Below, one piece after another: positions 45,329 through 53,333 of a stretch of DNA of 64,000 nucleotides. The position numbers and the translations under genes were made by a program. Below the pieces are notes generated by a model that saw only the letters and a program-made list of their open reading frames with translations, had not been told where the DNA came from and did no database searches. Origin of the DNA: Fen-671 sp963794745 (lineage in GTDB: Bacteria > Actinomycetota > Acidimicrobiia > Acidimicrobiales > Palsa-688); the NCBI GenBank assembly GCA_963794745.1, contig CAWCEZ010000010.1, forward strand, positions 901,607 to 965,606, written 5' to 3'. How positions within the stretch are numbered: the first letter of the stretch is position 1; every line of letters begins with the position of its first letter.

Positions 45329-46033
45329 ATGACGACCGAAGCGCGACCGAATACCAGGGTGCCGGCACCGGCCTTCCTGTTTGACTTGGACGGGACCTTG
45401 GTGGACTCGGTCTACCAACACGTGATCGCTTGGCAAGAGGCGCTTGCCGAGTGTGGCGTGCCCCTGTCCGTGTGGAGGATCCACCGCCGGATCGGGATGA
45501 GCGGTGGCCTCTTTCTCGACGCTCTTCAGCGCGAGACGGGCCGGCTGCTGGACGCCGGCACCCTCGCCCGCTTGTCCGGCCTGCATGCGGAGTTCTACCT
45601 TCGCCGGGCATCGGGTGTCGTCGCGTTACCAGGGGCTACCGATCTTCTCCGAAGCTTGAGCGACCACGGGGTGCCCTTTGCTATCGCCACCAGCGGGAAG
45701 CGAGTTACCGCTTCGTCGGCTTTGGAACTGCTCGGCCTTCCCGAAGGCACGGTCGTGGTCACACGCGACCTCGTTGAACGAGCCAAGCCGGACCCGGACC
45801 TGTTCCTGGCCGCTGCCGACCTATTGGGCGTCGAGCCGCAGCACAGCTTCGTGGTCGGTGACAGCATTTGGGACCTCTTGGCCGCGCAGCGGGCGGGGTC
45901 ACTCGGCGTTGGTCTTCTGTCGGGTGGGTACGGGCGTGGCGAGCTGCAATCAGCGGGGGCTTACCGCGTTTATGACGACCCCGCCGACATGCTGGCCCAC
46001 CTGGAGGAAGTCGGGGTCCGCCCCGCCAGGTAG
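45329..46033 (+). CDS. HAD-family phosphatase (beta-PGM/Gph-like)
   Basis: 234 residues. The nucleophile motif FDLDGTLVDS (Asp19, Asp21), the helical cap after it, AIATSGKRV (motif II), AKPDPDLFL with the motif III Lys, and GDSIWDLLAA (motif IV) are all present. Members of this subgroup act on phosphoglycolate or sugar phosphates in the cytoplasm; the substrate is not evident. Confidence 0.88.
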   Translation: MTTEARPNTRVPAPAFLFDLDGTLVDSVYQHVIAWQEALAECGVPLSVWRIHRRIGMSGGLFLDALQRETGRLLDAGTLARLSGLHAEFYLRRASGVVALPGATDLLRSLSDHGVPFAIATSGKRVTASSALELLGLPEGTVVVTRDLVERAKPDPDLFLAAADLLGVEPQHSFVVGDSIWDLLAAQRAGSLGVGLLSGGYGRGELQSAGAYRVYDDPADMLAHLEEVGVRPAR

Positions 46034-46133
46034 CGGCCCCCCGGTGGCGGCGCCCTTGTCGGTCGCCGTTTCGATATCGTAGCCCCCTACTCTTAGGATA
46101 AGTTCCGCGCGGAAAGTACAAACGGGAGGGCAC

Positions 46134-47096
46134 ATGCTGGGAACGAAGGCACTTGGTCTCGCGCTCGTGGCGTTTATTGGGCTCGGGCCCGCACCGTCGG
46201 CGGCAGGACGGCTCGGGGTGACAGACGCCCGCTCCATGGCCACACATTCGGCGCAAACTTCCTCAACGGGGCCCGGCCGCCCTGGAACGGCTGCGAACCT
46301 GACGGTTACGAAGGCTCTCGATGCCCAGATCCGGGCCAGCTATTACGCTGCCTACCGCCATGACCCGAAACCCTCGAACCTGTTCGGGGTCCCGCCGGGC
46401 CGCCCCGAGAGCAGCGTGAGACTACCGTACATAGATTCGGCCGGGGTCGTTTACGGGCGGTCAGCTGTTACCAACTCTTACTGGGTGGTAGCCGACATTT
46501 GCTTCAATACCCCGACCGGTTGTGAGGACATGGGGGCTTTCCAGGTCTTCCACCGGACGGGCCCGAGCGGCAACTTCGCTTACGGCACCTTTGACATTTG
46601 CAACATCCCGCCTCCTCTGGCGCACAAATGGTACCCCGGCGGCCATTACCCAATGGGCGCACGTTGCCCCAGCACACCGGCTGCGTCGCTTGAGCATGCA
46701 AATATCACCCATTCTGCCTCGGCTCTAAGTGCGCCTGTGGTCACGGAGGGTTTCAAGCCGGTCCTCCCCTGTAACCAGAACACCACCATCGGCCAAGAAG
46801 GTTGCGGGGAGCGCAAGGTGCTTGCTGCTGACAAACAGCTCAATGCAGACGCGAAGGTTGTCTTTGCCCTCCTGAGCAAAGCTGCCGCCCGAGCCTTCGT
46901 CACGGCCCAAACGACCTGGGTGACCTATCGAACAGAAGACTGCACCAGCCAAGCTGACGTCTATCAAGGTGGGAGCGAACTGCCTGTCGCCTACGTCTAT
47001 TGCCTTGCGTCGGACGACAGTTCTCGTCGACAGGACCTAAAAGGGTTCTTCGCCGGCCTGACCCAAGGCATGGCCAATGTCCCCAGGTTCCCCTGA
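46134..47096 (+). CDS. Secreted protein with LprI-like (DUF1311) C-terminal domain
   Basis: 320 residues. Signal peptide (ALGLALVAFIGLGPAPSAAG). The N-terminal half has VADICFNTPTGCEDMGAFQV and reads as a beta-rich domain of unknown type. From about residue 205 the pattern CNQNTTIGQEGCGERKVLAA, AFVTAQTTWVTYRTEDC and YQGGSELPVAYVYC fits the LprI N-terminal domain (DUF1311), which in some proteins inhibits lysozyme. The 3' end overlaps the convergent NERD gene by 60 bp. Confidence 0.75.
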   Translation: MLGTKALGLALVAFIGLGPAPSAAGRLGVTDARSMATHSAQTSSTGPGRPGTAANLTVTKALDAQIRASYYAAYRHDPKPSNLFGVPPGRPESSVRLPYIDSAGVVYGRSAVTNSYWVVADICFNTPTGCEDMGAFQVFHRTGPSGNFAYGTFDICNIPPPLAHKWYPGGHYPMGARCPSTPAASLEHANITHSASALSAPVVTEGFKPVLPCNQNTTIGQEGCGERKVLAADKQLNADAKVVFALLSKAAARAFVTAQTTWVTYRTEDCTSQADVYQGGSELPVAYVYCLASDDSSRRQDLKGFFAGLTQGMANVPRFP

Positions 47097-48086
47097 ACTC
47101 GGGCCAACTTCCACTCTGACCTCGAAGCCTTTCGCTCGTAGTTGTTCGGCTAGCGCCTGGATAAGGTCGAGACGAGACGGAGAACCAGGGGTCTCCGGGA
47201 GGTGCCACAGACGTTGCTGACGGCGCCACCGAAAGCCAGCGGCGCTTACCAACTTGGTGTGGGGCCGCGGGTCCCCACGCAATATAGCGCCCTCCGCTGA
47301 GCCATGGTCGATGAACAGCAATCTTGGGGTGACCGCAACGGAGCCCGAGGTTGTATTGGCTCGTGAGACGTCTTCGTCCGGAGCCTGCACGCGCGGCGCG
47401 GCGAGCGGCTCCGCAGCCCGCTTATTGCTGACAGTGCCTTGCCGTTGGCGCCATGTGGTGGACCGTCGGGCGATCGAGAAGATGCCATCGACCTCTTCGA
47501 GGTTCAGGGGCTGCGGCTGTGACACGAGCCAATCGACGATCCGTCGGCGGCTACAAATCCGCACATCAACGGGCTGTTCCTTAACGTCCAGGCCGGCCGC
47601 GTTGACGACGACAATCACTGGCGTCACTGCTACTCCAAAACCGCAAGCCGTGGTGAGGATCCGGCTCACTTTGCGGCCCTCGCTGCGGCTGGCCCGGACG
47701 TAGTTGTGATCCGGCCGTTGGCCGTTCACCAACAAGGTGTCGCCCGCGGCCCACACCTTGGCCCCCGGGTGGCTCTTGGTGTTCAGGCAGAACACTCCTG
47801 CCGGGCCGATTACGAGATGGTCAAGGTCGGTCCCAGTCTCCGACAGGGTCACCGAGTGGATGGCATGCCAAGCCGGCCCGAGGCGCTTGAGCTGTTGCGC
47901 AACTAGTTGTTCGCCTTCGGCGCCTACGCGCCACGCCCTCTCTTCTGTGTGAACGCGGAGCAAGCGGGCGATAAAGGTCCTGACCGGTGCTGCCTCCCGC
48001 AGAGCTTCAGCCTCCGCTCTGATGCCGGCGCCTGCGGTGGTAGCGGCGAGATCTGTCCATTCGTCCGGGGTCGGATCTCCGGTCAC
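47037..48086 (-). CDS. Nuclease-related domain (NERD) protein
   Basis: 349 residues. The NERD domain lies at about residues 50-160: VGAEGEQLVAQQL holds the first Glu, TDLDHLVIGPAGVFCLNTK the Asp and Lys of the restriction-endonuclease-like core. The C-terminal part has WRRQQRLWHLPETPG and is not recognised. NERD proteins occur in DNA-processing and defence settings; no such neighbours are seen here. The GTG start lacks a clear ribosome site. Confidence 0.75.
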   Translation of the reverse strand: MTGDPTPDEWTDLAATTAGAGIRAEAEALREAAPVRTFIARLLRVHTEERAWRVGAEGEQLVAQQLKRLGPAWHAIHSVTLSETGTDLDHLVIGPAGVFCLNTKSHPGAKVWAAGDTLLVNGQRPDHNYVRASRSEGRKVSRILTTACGFGVAVTPVIVVVNAAGLDVKEQPVDVRICSRRRIVDWLVSQPQPLNLEEVDGIFSIARRSTTWRQRQGTVSNKRAAEPLAAPRVQAPDEDVSRANTTSGSVAVTPRLLFIDHGSAEGAILRGDPRPHTKLVSAAGFRWRRQQRLWHLPETPGSPSRLDLIQALAEQLRAKGFEVRVEVGPSSGEPGDIGHALGQAGEEPF

Positions 48087-48154
48087 ACCATTAGGATGCC
48101 ACGCTGGAGGAAACGGCGCGGCGGCGCGAAAGAATAGCGGGGAGCTTCCGGTGC

Positions 48155-48826
48155 TCAGGTTGGCCGGAGCCGGAAGAAGAGGAACCTCGGACTTGTCCGG
48201 ATGTCTTCATTGGCGCGAGCATCGCGTTCAGCCAGTTCCGGTAGCGGCAATGGTTCCGCAAGACGCTCGATTACGAAACCCGCCTCGGCGATGGCCTCGC
48301 ACATGACGGTGAGGGGCCTGCGCCAAAAACTAACCTCGAAATCTCGGCCGCCCTTAGTCCAGGTCTCGGTCACCTGTTTTACGGCGAAATAATCGTCCGG
48401 CGAGCTCAACATCCAGTCCATCGTCGGGTGGTGGGTGGAGAACACAACAGCTCCGAGCGGGCTAAGCACACGACGGAGCTCGCGTAGTGCGGCCGTCCAG
48501 TCGCGCACGTAGTGCAGCACGAGCGACGCGACGACGATATCGAAGCCAGCAGTCTCGAAAGGCAGTGGTGCGCCCAGGTCGGCTAGGACCAAGTCAGCCT
48601 TGTCGCCGACCGATTTTCGGGTGAGATCGAGCATCGCGGGGCTCACGTCCATGGCCGTTACCCTCGCGCCCTGGTCGACAAGCCAAGACGTCAGGACACC
48701 CGGCCCACAGCCAACCTCCAGGGCTCGCAGGCCAGCGACATCCCCTACTAGGGCGATCGTTGCCGGTCGCTCGTAGAAGGCGTTATAGGGGCTGGCCGCA
48801 TTGTCGGCGGCGTACTCCGCAGCCAT
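48155..48826 (-). CDS. Class I SAM-dependent methyltransferase
   Basis: 223 residues, Methyltransf_11 type. Motif I is LEVGCGPGVLTSWL, then AMDVSPAMLDLTR, LADLGAPLPFETAGFDIVVA and LVLHYVRDW, with PLGAVVFSTHHP near the end. It methylates a small molecule of unknown identity in the cytoplasm. It stands alone between the NERD gene and the MmyB-like regulator. Confidence 0.87.
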   Translation of the reverse strand: MAAEYAADNAASPYNAFYERPATIALVGDVAGLRALEVGCGPGVLTSWLVDQGARVTAMDVSPAMLDLTRKSVGDKADLVLADLGAPLPFETAGFDIVVASLVLHYVRDWTAALRELRRVLSPLGAVVFSTHHPTMDWMLSSPDDYFAVKQVTETWTKGGRDFEVSFWRRPLTVMCEAIAEAGFVIERLAEPLPLPELAERDARANEDIRTSPRFLFFRLRPT

Positions 48827-48903
48827 CGCGTCGTACTGCTGGGCACTGCGCGCGCCGTCGTCCGTCGGTCTGTTCCTGTTCTGTAGAGTCGGGCCGGCCC
48901 TTC

Positions 48904-49810
48904 CTACGAGCCCTCGTTCAATAGCAACTCCGTAGCACGCATCGTCTCGCGCTCATGGAGCTGATCGAGTGTCGCCGACCATGTGGCGAGCAGGTTGAGC
49001 GAATCCTGAGCCGGCGAGCCGGGCTCGGCAGTGTAAATGAGCAGCGTAAGACCCGGGTCCGCAGAAAGCTCCATCGCCTCGTAGGTAAGGTCCAGGTCGC
49101 CCACGACCGGGTGGCGCAGCTTCTTAGTCCCCGTCCTATGCGAGCGCACATTATGGGCTGCCCAGCGAGTTCGGAAATCTTCGCTGCGGCTCGACAGCTC
49201 GCCAATGAGGTCAGTCAGGCTGCGGTCGTACGGGTCGCGTCCGACCTCGGCACGCAGGATCCCCACCACGTCGTTCGCGATCCGCTCCCAGTCGACGTAG
49301 AACTGCGGCGCGTGCGGGTCGAGGAAAGTGAAGCGGGCAGTGTTGGCCGGTCGGACCGGGTCTTTGAAGATCGGCGCATAGAGCGCGTGGCCCAGCCGGT
49401 TCCCGGCGAGGAAGTCCGATCTCCCGTTGCGGACCCAAGCGGGAGCTGTGACCATCGCGTCGAGCACGCGCTGTACGCTCGGCCGGAATCCGCTGCGGCG
49501 CCTGCCGGCGACGCTTGGCGGCTGACGTGTTCGCGGTGCGGGCGAGATCGAACAAGTGCGAGCGCTCGGCTTCGTCGAGTTGAAGAGCGCGCGCCACGCC
49601 GTCGAGGACACCTTCCGAGACGCCGTTCAAGCTCCCTCGCTCAAGGCGCGTGTAGTACTCGACGCTGATGCCGGCTAGCAAGGCCACTTCGTCCCGCCGG
49701 AGCCCGGGGACGCGCCGGTTTGCCCCATAGAGTGCCAGGCCCGCCTGCTGGGGCGTCACCCTGGCCCGCCTAGAAGCAAGGAAGTCACGCGCCTCGCTGC
49801 GGTTGTCCAC
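48904..49810 (-). CDS. MmyB-like helix-turn-helix regulator (frameshifted)
   Basis: Start GTG at 49810 with GGGAGG upstream. N-terminal XRE-type HTH: RRVPGLRRDEVALLAGISVE and YYTRLERGSLNGVSEGVLDG. After DLARTANTSAAKRRRQ (about 49510-49475) sense passes to another frame, RPSVQRVLDAMVTAPAWVRN, LGHALYAPIF, through an MmyB-like ligand-binding domain to 48904. The joined protein (about 300 residues) is a typical MmyB-family regulator, often next to and in control of oxidoreductases. Here the divergent side holds a short leader ORF and a DUF2255 gene. Confidence 0.8.
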
Positions 49811-49996
49811 ACCTCCCAGCCTAAGGCCGCACCCGCGGCGCGTGGGAGGCCCTGTCAGTACCTGTAACAGAAGGGCCTTCCAGATCACCCGTTCACCACG
49901 TTTACTGGTGATAGAGGTCACGGGACCGCCAAGTTGGGGTACAACCTCAAGGTTGCGCCTCCGACGGCACGCAGTGTGCAGACGAAGGGATCCATC

Positions 49997-50026
49997 ATGC
50001 GAACAGCGATCTTCAACGCAATATGA
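49997..50026 (+). other. Nine-residue ORF, possible remnant of an oxidoreductase start
   Basis: GAAGGGA is followed by ATG and codons for MRTAIFNAI, then TGA overlapping the DUF2255 start (ATGA). It has a better ribosome site than the DUF2255 gene itself, so it may couple translation to it. The text also resembles the first residues of zinc alcohol dehydrogenases, the usual divergent partner of MmyB-like regulators, so it may be all that is left of one. Confidence 0.35.
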
Positions 50027-50445
50027 GCCCGCCGGCCAACCGACACGATCGTTGGAGGGGGAGCGAGCTGGAGCTATTGGGCAGTGCTGACGAGCTCCAA
50101 CTCGCGTCACGGCGACCAGACGGTACTTTGCGCCCTTACACAACGATGTGGGTGGTCCGTGTCGGGGACTACCTGTATGTCCGCTCTGCCTACGGTCCGA
50201 GCAACCCCTGGTACCGACGAGCCAAAGCAGTCGGCCGCGGTCGCGTCCGGGCCGGCGGGCGGGAGCGAGACGTGGCCTTCGAAGACGCGGCTGTGAGTGT
50301 GCAGCCCTCAATTGACCAGGCCTATCACGCCAAGTACGACGGCTACGGTGAGCAGATTGTAGGGACGGTCGTTGGCCAGAAGGCTTACGACGTAACTCTG
50401 CGCCTCGTCCCTGAGGCAGAACTAACAGCGGCCGGCTCCGAGTAG
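50023..50445 (+). CDS. DUF2255 family protein
   Basis: 140 residues. The pattern ELELLGSADELQLASRRPDG, MWVVRVGDYLYVRSAYGP, WYRRAKAVGRGRVRAGG and AYHAKYDGYG fits DUF2255, small proteins with a split-barrel look found beside regulators and reductases. No activity is established that I know of. It is preceded by the nine-residue ORF with which it overlaps. Confidence 0.8.
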   Translation: MSPPANRHDRWRGSELELLGSADELQLASRRPDGTLRPYTTMWVVRVGDYLYVRSAYGPSNPWYRRAKAVGRGRVRAGGRERDVAFEDAAVSVQPSIDQAYHAKYDGYGEQIVGTVVGQKAYDVTLRLVPEAELTAAGSE

Positions 50446-50569
50446 GGGACCGAATGGCTATTAGCGGTACGGCTCGGAAGAGACCACGAGGGCTCGTCCC
50501 GCTCCCTACTCTATGACGAGCTCCCAAAGTGAACGTTCGTCGAAACAACTCTGACAAAGGGAAGGAACT

Positions 50570-51547
50570 ATGAAACACATCAATCTTGGAACTCTCGACG
50601 TCGCACGTGTCGGTCTCGGCACTATGGGAATGTCCGGCTCCTACACCGGCGCCGGTACCGATGACGCCGAGTCCATCCGCGCCATTCATCGAGCGCTCGA
50701 ACTTGGTGTAACCCTTATCGACACTGCGGAAATCTATGGGCCCTTTACTAATGAGGAACTCGTTGGCCAAGCCATCAAGGACCACCGCGACGAGGTGGTC
50801 CTGGCAACCAAGTTCGGTTTCGTCTCACATTGCGGCGGTACCCCTGGGAACCTCGACAGCAGCCCAGCCAACATCCGCCCCGCGCTGGAGGGTTCGCTCA
50901 GGCGTCTCGGTACCGACCGCATCGACCTGTACTACCAGCATCGTGTAGATCCGAACACGCCGATCGAAGACACCGTCGGTACTCTCGCCGAGCTAGTCGC
51001 TGAGGGGAAAATCCGCCACATCGGGCTCTCCGAGGCCGGTCCCGTTACGATCCGGCGAGCCCACGCCGTGCACCCCATCACCGCCTTGCAGTCGGAATAC
51101 TCGCTGTGGACGCGTGACCCGGAGGCAAAGGTATTGCCAGTACTGCGGGAACTCGGCATCGGGTTCGTGGCGTACTCGCCGCTAGGCCGTGGTTTTCTTA
51201 CCGGAGAAATACGTTCCACTGACGACTTCGCCGACGACGATCACCGCAAAACGAGCCCCCGTTTCATGGGCGAGAACTTCCAGCGCAACTTGCGCACGGT
51301 GGAGGAGGTCAAAGCAATCGCTGTCGAGGTCGGCGCGTCTGCGGCTCAGGTCGCGTTGGCGTGGGCCCTGGCCCAAGGCGACGACATCGCCCCGATCCCC
51401 GGCACCAAACGTGTTACCAGGGTCGAGGAGAACTGCGCCGCCGACAGCCTCCAGCTGACCCTGGAACAGATCAACAAGCTGACGAACATCACGCCCGCGG
51501 CCGGCGACCACCACAATGAACAACAGATGCAGATGATCGAGCGCTGA
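50570..51547 (+). CDS. Aldo/keto reductase
   Basis: 325 residues, a normal length. The catalytic tetrad is complete: Asp51 and Tyr56 (IDTAEIYGPF), Lys81 (LATKFG) and His124 (YYQHRVD). GLGTMGMSGSY at the N-terminus and IPGTKRVTRVEEN at the C-terminal NADPH site fit the AKR group that reduces aldehydes. AAAGGGAAGGA precedes the ATG. Regulation by the nearby MmyB-like protein is plausible but not shown by any site I can see. Confidence 0.92.
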   Translation: MKHINLGTLDVARVGLGTMGMSGSYTGAGTDDAESIRAIHRALELGVTLIDTAEIYGPFTNEELVGQAIKDHRDEVVLATKFGFVSHCGGTPGNLDSSPANIRPALEGSLRRLGTDRIDLYYQHRVDPNTPIEDTVGTLAELVAEGKIRHIGLSEAGPVTIRRAHAVHPITALQSEYSLWTRDPEAKVLPVLRELGIGFVAYSPLGRGFLTGEIRSTDDFADDDHRKTSPRFMGENFQRNLRTVEEVKAIAVEVGASAAQVALAWALAQGDDIAPIPGTKRVTRVEENCAADSLQLTLEQINKLTNITPAAGDHHNEQQMQMIER

Positions 51548-51634
51548 GGGCCAAGTAACAAGCCTGGGTAGGCGCTCAGGGGCCTCGGACTTCTTCGACC
51601 AGATGCTGGGCAGCGCTGAACTGACCCTTGATAC

Positions 51635-52003
51635 ATGCTGATATCGGAATATAATGATCGCGTGGCCCGGTCTCCTACAACGTCAGATGTCTTCAATGCG
51701 CTTGCAGAGGCACACCGCCGTGAAGTGCTGGACACGTTGATTGAAGGCGAGAAGCCGGTCGGGGAGATCGTGAACGACGTCTCGATGTCCCAGCCTCAGG
51801 TTTCAAAACACCTGCGGGTGCTGAGTGAGGTGGGGCTCGTGAGGTGCAGGGCGGAGGGGCGTCGTCGGCTCTACCGCGTTGAACCCGCGCGCCTTCGGCC
51901 TTTGCACGATTGGCTGTCCAAGTACGAGCAGGCCGTCAACGACCAATTGGACCGGTTGGACGACTACCTACACGAGATACAGAAGCAAGGAGAGCGGCAG
52001 TGA
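51635..52003 (+). CDS. ArsR-family transcriptional regulator
   Basis: 122 residues with a winged helix-turn-helix: FNALAEAHRREVLDTLIEG, then the recognition helix SMSQPQVSKHLRVLSEVGLV and the wing RRRLYRVEP. No metal-binding Cys is seen. The gene overlaps the SRPBCC gene by GTGA; ArsR plus AHSA1-type SRPBCC pairs are a common operon in actinobacteria, with the regulator thought to control both. A GTG at 51662 is an alternative start. Confidence 0.88.
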   Translation: MLISEYNDRVARSPTTSDVFNALAEAHRREVLDTLIEGEKPVGEIVNDVSMSQPQVSKHLRVLSEVGLVRCRAEGRRRLYRVEPARLRPLHDWLSKYEQAVNDQLDRLDDYLHEIQKQGERQ

Positions 52004-52480
52004 AGCCTGATCGGCATGGAACGGCAGTCATTGAGTTCCCCAGCCGTCTCGAGTTCGTCACCGCACGAGAGTTCGATGCCCCGATCGGTCTCGTATTCGA
52101 CGTATTGACGGAACCTGAGCATGTCCGCAAGTGGTTCGCGCCGTTCGACCACGACATGACGGTGTGCTCGATCGACCTGCGCGTCGGGGGGAACTATCAC
52201 ATCGTCTTTGTGACGCAAGACGGGACCGAGTGCTCGTTCGGGGGGGACCTACTTGGAGATCGAGCCGCCGACCCGGATCGTTGAGACGTGGCTGTTCGAA
52301 GGTTGGCCGGATGCCGATGCCGTCCAGACGGTAGAGTTACACGAGGCTCACGGAGTGACGAAGATGACGACGACGCTCGCGTTCCGTGACCAGGCTGGTC
52401 GGGACCACATGACCAAGTTCGACGGTCAAGAAAGCAGCTTGGACAACATGGACGACCACTTAAGGTCAATCCTCGGCTAG
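52000..52480 (+). CDS. SRPBCC (AHSA1-like) protein, poly-G frameshift
   Basis: GTG at 52000 overlaps the ArsR stop and has AAGGAG upstream. Frame one reads VTAREFDAPIGLVFDVLTEP and FAPFDHDMTVCSIDLRVGG, then ECSFGG. A run of seven G (52240-52246) follows; with six, sense continues as TYLEIEPPTRIVETWLFEGW and ends in DHLRSILG at 52480. The intact protein (about 160 residues) would be an ordinary START-like hydrophobic-ligand-binding fold. The G run could be a data error or a phase-variable tract. Confidence 0.8.
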
Positions 52481-52648
52481 CAGCCAGCTGTCTCCGGGTC
52501 GGGAGGTGGGCGAAATTGGCGCGGTTGTTTTCGACTGGCACAACGTCCTTGTCCCTGCGCACCCCCAAGTACGCGATCATGTTCCGGTGCGACGCCATGC
52601 AAGACCGACTGGTCAGCCACCGCCCAGCAAGTCGGCCGAGCGGTGCCG

Positions 52649-53269
52649 ATGAGCGACGAGCCGACTGACGCGGGGGCCGCTTCCAAGGCGGGTAACGCCA
52701 TCGACACGCATCGTCTGGAGGCCTTCAGCGACGGCGTTATGGCCGTAATCATCACCATTATGGCGTTCGACCTGAAGACCCCGGTCACCGCGACTGTCCA
52801 CGGGCTCGTAAATCGCGTGCCGTCTTTGCTTGTCTACGTCCTGAGTTTCACCGTCATCGGCATCTACTGGAACAACCATCATCATCTGCTGCGAGCGACC
52901 GAGCGCATCAACACGGCGGTCATGTGGGCCAATCTGCATCTGCTGTTCTGGTTGTCGCTTATCCCCTTCGCCACCGAGTGGGTAGGTACGGCACACACCC
53001 GTACCCTTCCGGCTGCAACCTACGGCGCCGTTGCCCTCGGCGCGGCCCTGGCCTACTACGCGCTCGTCCGAGCCATTCTGCGAGCAAACCCTGATGATCC
53101 CGGCATCGCTGCCGCCGTCGGCAAGGACCTTAAGGGGATCGTCTCCGCCATTGTTTTCCTAGCTGGATTTGGGCTGGCGTTCGTCAGCCCGTACCTGGCA
53201 TACGCCTGCTACGTCGCGGTTTCGCTGCTCTGGTTCATCCCTGACCGACGGCTCGTAAGGAACACCTGA
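52649..53269 (+). CDS. TMEM175/DUF1211 family potassium channel-like protein
   Basis: 206 residues with six membrane helices. The first carries the family signature HRLEAFSDGVMAVIITIMAF, whose F-S-D triplet is central in TMEM175 channels; WNNHHHLLRATERI follows the third helix. Bacterial members conduct K+ in oligomers. The start may be this ATG or a GTG six bases before. Stand-alone gene. Confidence 0.88.
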   Translation: MSDEPTDAGAASKAGNAIDTHRLEAFSDGVMAVIITIMAFDLKTPVTATVHGLVNRVPSLLVYVLSFTVIGIYWNNHHHLLRATERINTAVMWANLHLLFWLSLIPFATEWVGTAHTRTLPAATYGAVALGAALAYYALVRAILRANPDDPGIAAAVGKDLKGIVSAIVFLAGFGLAFVSPYLAYACYVAVSLLWFIPDRRLVRNT

Positions 53270-53333
53270 CGCAGCGGGCGCTCACTTGCGTGACGCTTTA
53301 GCACCGCGGGCCACAGAGCGCTAGCCTCGCGCG

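Noticed and set aside
49811..50785. Long minus-strand extension upstream of the MmyB-like regulator
   Set aside because: It overlaps the DUF2255 gene and part of the aldo/keto reductase gene antisense and has no family resemblance.
52481..52642. Possible small gene between the SRPBCC and TMEM175 genes
   Set aside because: Frames on both strands are short, without a ribosome site or recognisable text.
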